DNA of 57,653 nt. Source: Lentzea kentuckyensis. GTDB lineage: Bacteria; Actinomycetota; Actinomycetes; Mycobacteriales; Pseudonocardiaceae. The stretch lies in the NCBI RefSeq assembly GCF_002150765.1, contig NZ_MUYM01000048.1:60445-118097 (forward strand), written 5' to 3'. Below are positions 50,717 to 57,653 of the stretch, piece after piece. Every line of letters begins with the position of its first letter. The stretch's first letter is position 1. Under the pieces are notes generated by a model. The model was not told where the DNA came from, searched no databases, and saw only the letters and a program-made list of their open reading frames with translations. The position numbers and the translations under genes were made by a program.

Positions 50717-51877
50717 CTAAACCTGGTGCCACGTACGGGAAGCCGCGCTCGCTTCGACGGCGGCGAGGACGCGCTGCACCTGGAGCCCGTCGGCGAACGA
50801 CGGCGCCGGGTCGGTGCCCGCGGCCACGGCCCGCACGAAGTCGACGGCCTGGTGGGTGAACGCGTGCTCGTAGCCCAGACCGTGCCCGGCGGGCCACCAG
50901 GCGGCCACGTACGGATGTGCCGGCTCGGTCACCACGATCCGGCGGAACCCCGCGACGGAGGAGTCCTCGGTGCCGTCGAAGAAGTGCAGCACGTTCATGT
51001 CCTCGAAGTCGAAGGCCAGGCTGCCCGCCGAGCCGTTGATCTCGATGCGCAGCGCGTTCTTGCGGCCGTTGGCGAACCGCGTGGCCTCGAACGACCCGAG
51101 CGCGCCGCCGTCGAAGCGCGCCAGGAACAACGCGGCGTCGTCGACGGTGACAGGACCGGTCTGTCCGGCGGCGGCGGTACCGGACAGACCGGAGTGCGCG
51201 GAGGCCATCGGACGCTCCGGCACGAACGTCACCAGCGTCCCCATCACCTCGCTGATCGTCTCGCCGAGGATGAACTGGGTGGCGTCGACGATGTGCGCGC
51301 CGATGTCACCCAGTGCGCCCGAGCCCGCCTTCTCCTTGTCCAGCCGCCAGGACAGCGGCGCGGCCGGGTCGACGATCCAGTCCTGGAGGTACTGGGCCCG
51401 CACGTGGTGGATCCGTCCCAGCCTGCCCTGGGCGACCAGATCCCGGGCCAGGCCCAGGGCAGGCACTCGCCGGTAGCTGAACCCCACCATCGCGCGCACA
51501 CCACGCCGGGCGGCGCGTTCGGCGGCCTCCGCCATGACGACCGCTTCGGCGACACTGTTGGCCATCGGCTTCTCGCACAGCACGTGCTTGCCCGCGTCCA
51601 GGGCGGCGACCGCGATCTCGGCGTGCGTGTCACCCGGCGTGCAGATGTCCACCACGTGCACGTCGTCACGGTCCAGCACGGACTTCCAGTCGGTCACAGC
51701 CTCGACCCAGCCCAGCCGTTCGGCCGCGGCCGCGGTGCGGTCGGCGTCCCGGCCGGCCAGCACGGACATCACCGGCCGCACCGGCAGGTCGAAGAAGTGC
51801 GGCGCGACCCGCCACGCCTGGGAGTGCGCGGCTCCCATGAAGGCGTGGCCGATCATCGCGATGCCAAGTTCAGTCAC
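50717..51877 (-). CDS. Gfo/Idh/MocA-family oxidoreductase
   Basis: NAD(P)-dependent dehydrogenase of 386 residues. The Rossmann start is IAMIGHAFMGAAHS, followed by VDICTPGDTHAE, the catalytic-type CEKPMA and GDIGAHIVDA. It oxidises a hydroxyl of a sugar or inositol, probably to a keto intermediate handled by the neighbouring isomerase (inference). GTG 51877 has AGGAGA upstream. A 59-base palindrome separates it from the importer genes. Confidence 0.92.
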   Translation of the reverse strand: MTELGIAMIGHAFMGAAHSQAWRVAPHFFDLPVRPVMSVLAGRDADRTAAAAERLGWVEAVTDWKSVLDRDDVHVVDICTPGDTHAEIAVAALDAGKHVLCEKPMANSVAEAVVMAEAAERAARRGVRAMVGFSYRRVPALGLARDLVAQGRLGRIHHVRAQYLQDWIVDPAAPLSWRLDKEKAGSGALGDIGAHIVDATQFILGETISEVMGTLVTFVPERPMASAHSGLSGTAAAGQTGPVTVDDAALFLARFDGGALGSFEATRFANGRKNALRIEINGSAGSLAFDFEDMNVLHFFDGTEDSSVAGFRRIVVTEPAHPYVAAWWPAGHGLGYEHAFTHQAVDFVRAVAAGTDPAPSFADGLQVQRVLAAVEASAASRTWHQV

Positions 51878-51924
51878 GTTGCGTTCTCCTAAGCAGCTGA
51901 CCAGAAGTCCTGTCCCGGCTATCG

Positions 51925-51983
51925 CTGGCCATGAACGGCGCTTTTGTGGACCTCAGGTCCACAAAAGCGCCGTTCATGGCCAG
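51925..51983. repeat. 59-base perfect palindrome centred on CCTCAGG
   Basis: Two exact 29-bp arms (51925-51953 and 51955-51983) around a single C. The outer part reads CTGGCCATGAACGGCGC and the inner part TTTTGTGGACCT. It lies between the importer operon and the oxidoreductase gene. It may end or attenuate transcription between them. The CCTCAGG centre is shared with 17551-17605. Confidence 0.85.
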
Positions 51984-51988
51984 TTCTC

Positions 51989-53014
51989 CTAGGACTCGAA
52001 GGCGGTCGGCAGGTAGCGGTCGACGTTGTCCTTCGTCACGACCGGCGCGTAGAGCTGGACCTGACGCGGGACCTCCACCTCGACGAGGTCGCCGAGGCTC
52101 TTGTTCTGCACCGCGAGCCGCGCGAGCCGGATGCCGTCGGCGCCCTGGGTGGACGGGTAGATGACGGTCGCCTTGTGCGGACCGTTGTCCGCCTTGATCT
52201 CCCGCATCACGTTGGCCGATCCCGCGCCACCGACCATGAAGAACTCGCTGCGGCCGGAGTTCTTGATGGCGGCGGCGACACCGACGCCCTGGTCGTCGTC
52301 GTGGTTCCAGATGGCGTCGATCTTGGGTGCGGCCTGCAGCAGGTTCGCGGCGGCCCTCTCGCCGCTCTCCACGGTGAACTCGGCCGCCACGCGGTTGCCG
52401 ACCTTCAGCCCGCAGCTCTGCAGTGCCTGCGCGAAGCCCCTGCTGCGGTCCTGGGTCAGCGGCAGCGAGTCGATGCCGGCGATCTCCGCGACCACGGCGC
52501 CCGTCTTGCCCTTCAACCGCTCGCAGACGTAGTTGCCGGCGGAGACGCCCATGCCGTGGTTGTCGCCCAGCACGGTGGACCGCGCGGCGAACGGGCTGTC
52601 GAACTGGCGGTCCACGTTGATCACGGTGATGCCGGCCTTCATCGCCTTGAGCGCGACCGGGGTGAGCGCCGCGCCGTCGAACGGCAGCAGGACGATCGCG
52701 TCCACCTTGTCGTTGATGAAGGTCTCGACCTGGCTGATCTGCAGGTTGACGTCGTTGGTGCCCTCGACGACGCGCAACTCCACGTCGGAGTACTTGCCAG
52801 CCTCCGCCTTGGCGGCGTTGGTGATCGCGGCCATCCAGCCGTGGTCCGCGGCCGGTGCGGAGAAGCCGATGACGACCTTCTTGCCCGGTTCGTCGTTGGC
52901 GACCTTCACACCGCCGCCCTGGTTGCCGCCGCCCTGGTTCTGCGGCGTGTTGCCCGTGCACGCGGTGAGCGCGAGCGTTAAGGCGGCGAAGACGGCGATT
53001 CTCTTGAGCGGCAT
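51989..53014 (-). CDS. Ribose-type sugar-binding lipoprotein
   Basis: Periplasmic-binding-protein type 1 lipoprotein of 341 residues (RbsB-like). The lipobox is LTAC, then a Gln/Gly/Asn-rich tether. The core has VVIGFSAPAADHGWMAAI, DAIVLLPFDGAALTPV, VINVDRQFDSP and IWNHDDDQGVG. GAGGAG precedes ATG 53014. It delivers its sugar to the RbsC/RbsA-type proteins encoded just upstream in the operon. Confidence 0.92.
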   Translation of the reverse strand: MPLKRIAVFAALTLALTACTGNTPQNQGGGNQGGGVKVANDEPGKKVVIGFSAPAADHGWMAAITNAAKAEAGKYSDVELRVVEGTNDVNLQISQVETFINDKVDAIVLLPFDGAALTPVALKAMKAGITVINVDRQFDSPFAARSTVLGDNHGMGVSAGNYVCERLKGKTGAVVAEIAGIDSLPLTQDRSRGFAQALQSCGLKVGNRVAAEFTVESGERAAANLLQAAPKIDAIWNHDDDQGVGVAAAIKNSGRSEFFMVGGAGSANVMREIKADNGPHKATVIYPSTQGADGIRLARLAVQNKSLGDLVEVEVPRQVQLYAPVVTKDNVDRYLPTAFES

Positions 53015-53052
53015 GGGTTCTCCTCGGGTGGCAGCGGTCGTGAATGGCGGCG

Positions 53053-54078
53053 TCAGGCGCCGCTGCGTCTGGCCAGCCGCTGCTGAAGGAGGACGGCGAC
53101 CACGATGATCGCGCCCTTCGCCACGGCCTGGGCGGAGATGGAGAGGTTGTTGAGCGTGAAGACGTTCGACAGCGTGGTGAAGATCAGGACGCCGAAGACG
53201 GTGCCCGCGATCGTGCCGCGGCCGCCGGACAGCAGCGTGCCGCCGATCACGACCGCGGCGATCGCGTCGAGCTCGTACAGGCCGCCGTGGGTGGCGCTGC
53301 CGGTCGTGGTGCGGGCGATCAGCATGACGGCGGCCAGCCCGCAGCACAGGCCGAGCAGCGTGTAGAGCATGACGGTGTGCCGCCGCACGTCGATGCCGGC
53401 CAGCCGCGCCGCCTCCGGGTTGCCGCCGACGGCGAACGTCCGGCGCCCGAACGTGGTGCGGTTGAGCAGCACCCACCCGGCGGCGGCGACCACCGCGAAG
53501 ATCACCACGAGCACCGGTACCCCCAGCACCGATGCGTCGAAGAACGCGGCGAAGCCCGGCACGTTCACGATCTGCGTCTTGCGGTTGGAGATGATCTCGG
53601 CGAGACCGCGGGCGGCGGCGAGGCTCGCCAGGGTCGCGATGAACGCCACGACCCGTCCGTAGGCGATCAGCATTCCGTTGATCAGCCCGCACGCCCCGCC
53701 CACCACCAGCGCGGTGAACACGATGACGATCCAGTGCGTGTCGTTGGCGATCCCCTGGGTGGCGAGGGTGGTGGCCCACACCGAGGACAGCGCGACGATC
53801 GCGCCCACCGACAGGTCGATCCCGCCGCCGGTGATCACGAACGTCATGCCGACGCTCACGACGCCGATCACCGCCGCGAGCCGCAGGATGGTGAGGAGGT
53901 TGTCGACGTCGGCGAACCGGTCGCCCGCGGTGACCACACCGCCGACGCACAACAGGATCAGCGCGACGACGAGACCGGTGTTGCGCCCGGCCGCGGAGCC
54001 GAGCAGGCCGGAGACGCCGGACTGCCGCACGACCGGAGTTCTCGGTTGCGCGGCCACGGCGGCGGTGTCCTCGCTCAT
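53053..54078 (-). CDS. Ribose-type ABC permease
   Basis: Membrane permease of 341 residues (RbsC/BPD_transp_2) with about nine to ten segments. Typical features are FVITGGGIDLSVGAIVALS, NGMLIAYGRVVAFIATLAS and the cytosolic GGNPEAARLAGIDV loop that meets the ATPase. The ATG overlaps the ATPase stop (ATGA). Confidence 0.93.
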   Translation of the reverse strand: MSEDTAAVAAQPRTPVVRQSGVSGLLGSAAGRNTGLVVALILLCVGGVVTAGDRFADVDNLLTILRLAAVIGVVSVGMTFVITGGGIDLSVGAIVALSSVWATTLATQGIANDTHWIVIVFTALVVGGACGLINGMLIAYGRVVAFIATLASLAAARGLAEIISNRKTQIVNVPGFAAFFDASVLGVPVLVVIFAVVAAAGWVLLNRTTFGRRTFAVGGNPEAARLAGIDVRRHTVMLYTLLGLCCGLAAVMLIARTTTGSATHGGLYELDAIAAVVIGGTLLSGGRGTIAGTVFGVLIFTTLSNVFTLNNLSISAQAVAKGAIIVVAVLLQQRLARRSGA

Positions 54079-55595
54079 GCTGCGTGTCCTTCCATGACCA
54101 GGTCGAGAACCCGGGACTCGTCGATCTCGTCGGCCGGACCGTCGTGGACCACGCGGCCCTCGCGCACCACCAGGACCCGGTCGGCCAGGCCCAGGACCTC
54201 CTCGACGTCGCTGGACACGACGACCACGGCGACACCGGAGTCCGCCAGTTCGCGGATGAGCTCGTAGATCTCGCTGCGGGCGCCCACGTCCACGCCGCGG
54301 GTGGGTTCGTCCAGCAGCAGCACCCGGCACTCCCGCAGCAGCCACCGCGCGAGCACGACCTTCTGCTGGTTGCCGCCGGACAGGCCGCGCACCACGCGGT
54401 CGACGCCGGCCGGCCGGACGTCCAGCGCCTCGGTGAGCTTCGTCGAGCGGGCGCGTTCGGCGCGGTCGTCCAGGAACCCGAACCGGGCGAACGACGACAT
54501 CGACGAGACGGTGATGTTGCGGTACACGGCCTGGTCCAGCAGCAGTCCCTGGCTCTTGCGCTCCTCCGGGCACAACCCCATCCCCGCGCGCACGGCCGCG
54601 CCGACGCTTCCCCGCCGCAGCCTCCTGCCGTCGACCTCGACGGTGCCCTCTGCCGATTTCCGGGCGCCGTAGACGGTTTCCAGGATCTCCGAGCGGCCCG
54701 ATCCGACGAGGCCCGCGAGCCCGACCACCTCACCGGCGCGGACGGTGAGGTCCACGCCGGCGAAGCGGTCGCCGTCGGCCAGTCCGCGCACCACCAGCAC
54801 CTCCGCGGCGGCGGGGTCGACCGGATTCCGTTGCGGGAACACGTTGTCCAGCACGCGCCCGGTCATCAACCCGATCAGCTCCGAGGTCTTCACCTCACGT
54901 GCGGGCAGGCCCGTCGCGACGGTGCGCCCGTCCTTGAGGACGGTCACCCGGTCGCCGATCTCCCTGATCTCCGCCAGCCGATGCGAGATGTAGATCACCG
55001 CCACCCCCTGGGCGGTGAGCTCCCTGATGATCCCGAACAGGACCCGCACCTCGTCCGGGTCCAGCACGGCCGACGGCTCGTCCATGATCAGCAGCTGGCC
55101 GTCCAGCGACAGCGCCCGCGCCATGCTGACGACCTGCTGGTGGGCCACGGACAACCGGCCGACGTCGCGGTCGGGCGAGATGTCCCGGTGCCCCAGCCGG
55201 TCGAGCAGCGCGCGGGTCCTGCGGCGTGCCTCCGCCCGTTTGCTGAAGCCCATTGTGGACAGTTCGTGACCGAGGAACACGTTGTCGGCCACCGACAAAC
55301 CCGCCACCAGATCCAGCTCCTGGTAGATGGCGGCCACCCCGCTGCGCATCGCAGCGGTCGGGTTGCCGAACGACACGACCTCGCCCCGCCAGCGGATCTC
55401 ACCCTCGTCGGGACGGTGCGCGCCGGACAGCACCTTGATCAGCGTCGACTTGCCCGCGCCGTTCTGCCCGAGCAGGCAGTGCACCTCGCCCGCACGGACC
55501 TCGAAGTCCACCCCCTGCAGGGCCGTCACGCCGGGAAAACGCTTCACCAACCCCTGGACCGACAGCAGTGCCGCAGCCGGCGCCGTCATCACCAT
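54075..55595 (-). CDS. Ribose-type ABC ATPase, double domain
   Basis: ATPase of 506 residues (RbsA/MglA type) with two nucleotide-binding domains. Domain 1: GQNGAGKST, LSVAHQQ, LLIMDEPSAVLD, ISHR. Domain 2 has the usual degenerate P-loop GLVGSGRSE, signature LSGGNQQKV and LLLDEPTRGVD. GGAGG lies six bases before ATG 55595. First gene of the leftward importer operon (A-C-B order). Confidence 0.93.
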   Translation of the reverse strand: MVMTAPAAALLSVQGLVKRFPGVTALQGVDFEVRAGEVHCLLGQNGAGKSTLIKVLSGAHRPDEGEIRWRGEVVSFGNPTAAMRSGVAAIYQELDLVAGLSVADNVFLGHELSTMGFSKRAEARRRTRALLDRLGHRDISPDRDVGRLSVAHQQVVSMARALSLDGQLLIMDEPSAVLDPDEVRVLFGIIRELTAQGVAVIYISHRLAEIREIGDRVTVLKDGRTVATGLPAREVKTSELIGLMTGRVLDNVFPQRNPVDPAAAEVLVVRGLADGDRFAGVDLTVRAGEVVGLAGLVGSGRSEILETVYGARKSAEGTVEVDGRRLRRGSVGAAVRAGMGLCPEERKSQGLLLDQAVYRNITVSSMSSFARFGFLDDRAERARSTKLTEALDVRPAGVDRVVRGLSGGNQQKVVLARWLLRECRVLLLDEPTRGVDVGARSEIYELIRELADSGVAVVVVSSDVEEVLGLADRVLVVREGRVVHDGPADEIDESRVLDLVMEGHAA

Positions 55596-55826
55596 TGAGT
55601 CCTCCGAGGCCCCGGCAACCGTTGTGCCATCAGGGAATTCGACTTGAGGACAATCAAACTAACGAGCCGTTTTTCGGCCGGTCAAGATTGTCGGTGTGGC
55701 ACATGTCGGCCAAGTTTTTCCTTGACCACCGCCGACCACCCCGGCGTCTCTACCTCTCCGTGGTCGGTTGGTCACCCACGGTCTAACCGCTTGACACCTC
55801 TAGATCACGACTCCAGACTCGCCATT

Positions 55827-55846
55827 TTCTGGGAGCGCTCCCAGAA
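55827..55846. promoter_or_regulatory. CebR-type operator, copy 1
   Basis: TTCTGGGAGCGCTCCCAGAA is a perfect 20-bp palindrome containing TGGGAGCGCTCCCA, the known recognition sequence of the Streptomyces cellobiose/cellotriose repressor CebR. It lies 29 bases before the lipoprotein start. The preceding 55596-55826 stretch is AT-richer and holds the divergent promoters; nothing else was recognised there. Confidence 0.85.
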
Positions 55847-55875
55847 TCTTCCACCGAGACCAGAGGAGTTCTCAG

Positions 55876-57156
55876 GTGCGTTTCCGTCGCCGCCAGATCA
55901 CCGCGCTGGTCTGCGCCGTCGCCTCCACGATCGCCGTGACCGCCTGCGGTGCAGGCAAAGCAGCCGATGGCAGGACCGAACTGACCATCGCCACGTTCAA
56001 CGAGTTCGGCTATGACGAGTTGATCAAGGAATATGAAGCCGCCCACCCGGACGTCAAGATCACCCAACGCAAGACGGGCCAGGGCGCGCCGCACCACCAG
56101 AACCTCTTCACCAAGCTGGGCGCCGGATCGGGACTCGCCGACGTCGAGGCGGTCGAAGAGGGTTACCTGAGCCAGGTCATGGCCAAGTCCGGCCAGTTCA
56201 ACGATCTCAAGGAGATCGGTCCGAAGGACGTCACGCCCGACCGCTGGCTGACCTGGAAGGCCGACGCCGCGACCACCAAGGACCGAAGACTCATCGGCTA
56301 CGGCACGGACATCGGGCCGCTGGCCATGTGCTACCGCAAGGACCTGTTCGCGAGCGCCGGGCTGCCGTCCGACCCCGAGGAGGTCAAGCGACTGTTCGCC
56401 ACGTGGGACAGCTACTTCGCGGCCGGCGACCAGTTCGTCGCCAAGGTTTCCGGCGTCGCGTGGTTCGACGGCGCGGCACAGATCTTCAACGCCATGCACA
56501 ACCAGCACGACCTCGGCTACTTCGACCGGTCCGACCAGCTCGTCGTCGAGTCCAATCAGGACATCAGGAGCGACTGGACCGCCGTGACGAACGCCGTGGC
56601 GAAGGGACAGTCGGCGAAGCTGGTCGCGTTCAGCAACGAGTGGAACACCGGCTTCAAGCTCGGCAGGTTCGCCACCAAGACGTGCCCGTCGTGGATGCTC
56701 GGCGTCATCGAGACCCAGGCGGGGCCGGAGAACGCGGGCAAGTGGGCCGTGACCGACGCGTTCCCGAACGGCGGCGGCAACTGGGGCGGCTCCTACCTGA
56801 CTGTGCCGAAGCAGAGCCGCAACGCCGACAAGGCCGCCGCGCTCGCGGCCTGGCTGACCGCGCCGGCGCAGCAGATCAAGGCGTTCCAGGCCAGGGGCAC
56901 GTTCCCGAGCCAGGTCGACGCGCTGGAGAACCGGGCGCTGCTGGAGCAGGTCAACACCTACTTCGGGGACGTCAAGGCGGGGGCGCTGTTCGCCGCACAG
57001 GCGCAGAAGGTCAAGGCCGCGCAGTACAAGGGGCCGGCCGACGGACAGCTCCAGGAGAACGTGTTCGCCCCGGCGCTGCAGTCCGTCGAACAGGGCAAGA
57101 ACCCCGACGAGGCTTGGCGGACCGCCGTGCAGGGGGCGCAGAAGGCCGCCAAGTGA
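55876..57156 (+). CDS. CebE-like sugar-binding lipoprotein
   Basis: Solute-binding lipoprotein of 426 residues (family 1). RRR start, lipobox VTAC, then LTIATFNEFGYDELIKEYE and KLGAGSGLADVEAVE, which resemble cello-oligosaccharide-binding CebE. The CebR-type box upstream supports a beta-glucan oligosaccharide ligand. Unusually no permease gene follows; another box and a glycosidase gene come next. AGAGGAG lies upstream of GTG 55876. Confidence 0.88.
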   Translation: MRFRRRQITALVCAVASTIAVTACGAGKAADGRTELTIATFNEFGYDELIKEYEAAHPDVKITQRKTGQGAPHHQNLFTKLGAGSGLADVEAVEEGYLSQVMAKSGQFNDLKEIGPKDVTPDRWLTWKADAATTKDRRLIGYGTDIGPLAMCYRKDLFASAGLPSDPEEVKRLFATWDSYFAAGDQFVAKVSGVAWFDGAAQIFNAMHNQHDLGYFDRSDQLVVESNQDIRSDWTAVTNAVAKGQSAKLVAFSNEWNTGFKLGRFATKTCPSWMLGVIETQAGPENAGKWAVTDAFPNGGGNWGGSYLTVPKQSRNADKAAALAAWLTAPAQQIKAFQARGTFPSQVDALENRALLEQVNTYFGDVKAGALFAAQAQKVKAAQYKGPADGQLQENVFAPALQSVEQGKNPDEAWRTAVQGAQKAAK

Positions 57157-57237
57157 CGACTCGCGTTCGATTCGATTCGACTCTCGAAATCGGGCCCGGA
57201 CCAGTTGTCCATTGACCACCGGTGAGCCAGTCAGGAT

Positions 57238-57255
57238 TCTGGGAGCGCTCCCAGA
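57238..57255. promoter_or_regulatory. CebR-type operator, copy 2
   Basis: TCTGGGAGCGCTCCCAGA, a perfect 18-bp palindrome with the same core as 55827-55846, 17 bases before the glycosidase start. Confidence 0.85.
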
Positions 57256-57272
57256 CTCCTGACTAGGACGTG

Positions 57273-57653
57273 ATGCGCATGGCGAGCCGAAGACTTCTCG
57301 TGGTGACCGCGCTCGTCGCGGCCTGCCTGCCCGCGGTGTCGATCACCGCGTCCGGCGCACCGGACGCCACCGTCGTGATCAACGCCCGAGCGGGGCTCGC
57401 GACGGTGCCGGACACCGCGATCGGCGTCAACCACGCGATCTGGGACAGCCAGCTCGGCACCAACGCGGTGAACGACCTGCTCGGCGACGCCGGGGTGCGG
57501 ATGATGCGCTACCCCGGCCGCTCCTACTCCTACATCTACCACTGGAAGGACCATACGGCCCCCGGCGGCTACGTGTCGCCGAATACCGACTTCGACGCGT
57601 TCATGGCCGGTCTGCGCAGGGCGCAGGCCCAGCCGATCATCATCGCTAACTAC
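57273..57653 (+). CDS. Secreted glycoside hydrolase, N-terminal part (runs off the window)
   Basis: The first 127 codons are present. A signal peptide (MASRRLLVVTALVAACLPAV to ASGAP) is followed by TVVINARAGLATVPDTAIGVNHAIWDSQLG and the barrel-type motif MMRYPGRSYSYIYHWKDHTAPGGY, ending QPIIIANY. This matches secreted actinobacterial glycosidases annotated as arabinofuranosidase-like or cellulose-binding-domain proteins; the usual motif, as I recall it, is RYPGGSYSDIYHW, so GG to GR and D to Y would be changes here. Start ATG 57273 or 57279. AGGA precedes the former. Family not assigned with confidence. Confidence 0.6.
   Translation, partial: MRMASRRLLVVTALVAACLPAVSITASGAPDATVVINARAGLATVPDTAIGVNHAIWDSQLGTNAVNDLLGDAGVRMMRYPGRSYSYIYHWKDHTAPGGYVSPNTDFDAFMAGLRRAQAQPIIIANY

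Overview
This window is high-GC actinobacterial DNA. The evidence is the strong G/C bias at third codon positions, frequent GTG starts, many leaderless-looking starts, TetR/GntR/ROK regulators, ECF sigma and P60-type wall hydrolases. The style suggests Pseudonocardiales (for example a Lentzea/Saccharothrix/Amycolatopsis relative): five copies of the 11-mer TCCACWGTGGA and long extragenic palindromes centred on CCTCAGG. The genus is inference only. No rRNA, tRNA, CRISPR array or intact insertion sequence was recognised.

Layout. 0.1-2.8 kb: SNF2 helicase and a small SMI1/KNR4-like protein. 2.8-4.4 kb: secreted GH62 arabinofuranosidase. 4.6-5.7 kb: SnoaL-like protein coupled to a TetR regulator. 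5.7-9.1 kb: redox/two-component module made of a UBP zinc finger, a REC-glutaredoxin-like-thioredoxin reductase-like fusion, and a cNMP-binding histidine kinase. 9.2-12.0 kb: two secreted GH43 enzymes. 12.0-17.5 kb: rhamnose-type uptake operon (lipoprotein, two permeases, enolase-superfamily dehydratase, L-rhamnose mutarotase) with a divergent FadR-type GntR regulator. 17.6-20.3 kb: TetR plus ABC exporter. 20.3-21.8 kb: M15-like small peptidase, DUF6653-like membrane protein, decayed TetR. 21.9-32.3 kb: core arabinan locus with an autotransporter-repeat surface protein, GH127 with two CBM13 domains, two GH43 and a GH54, the last three carrying CBM42. 32.3-36.5 kb: two-component system with M23 and NlpC/P60 wall hydrolases. 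36.7-44.3 kb: sugar-acid catabolism (RraA-like aldolase, two enolase-superfamily dehydratases, a fused MalF-MalG permease, a Tat lipoprotein, GntR). 44.3-48.4 kb: ECF sigma with a CU044_5270-like partner, membrane protein, RTX-repeat secreted protein, small LuxR-type regulator. 48.4-55.6 kb: ROK regulator, isomerase, oxidoreductase and a ribose-type ABC importer. 55.8-57.65 kb: CebE-like lipoprotein and the start of a secreted glycosidase, each behind a CebR-type box.

How it fits together. The window is mainly a plant cell-wall (arabinan/arabinoxylan/pectin side-chain) utilisation region. Secreted arabinofuranosidases with CBM13 or CBM42 domains release L-arabinose. Nearby ABC systems and dehydratases can take up and degrade rhamnose-type sugars, sugar acids and other sugars. 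Two LacI-family operator classes are visible: TGTTARCGCTAACA in front of the arabinan genes and TGGGAGCGCTCCCA in front of the last two genes. No LacI-family gene lies in the window, so the cognate regulators must be elsewhere. The most unusual items are the double-cysteine-less REC/Grx/TrxR fusion module and the operator-linked autotransporter-repeat surface protein in a monoderm.
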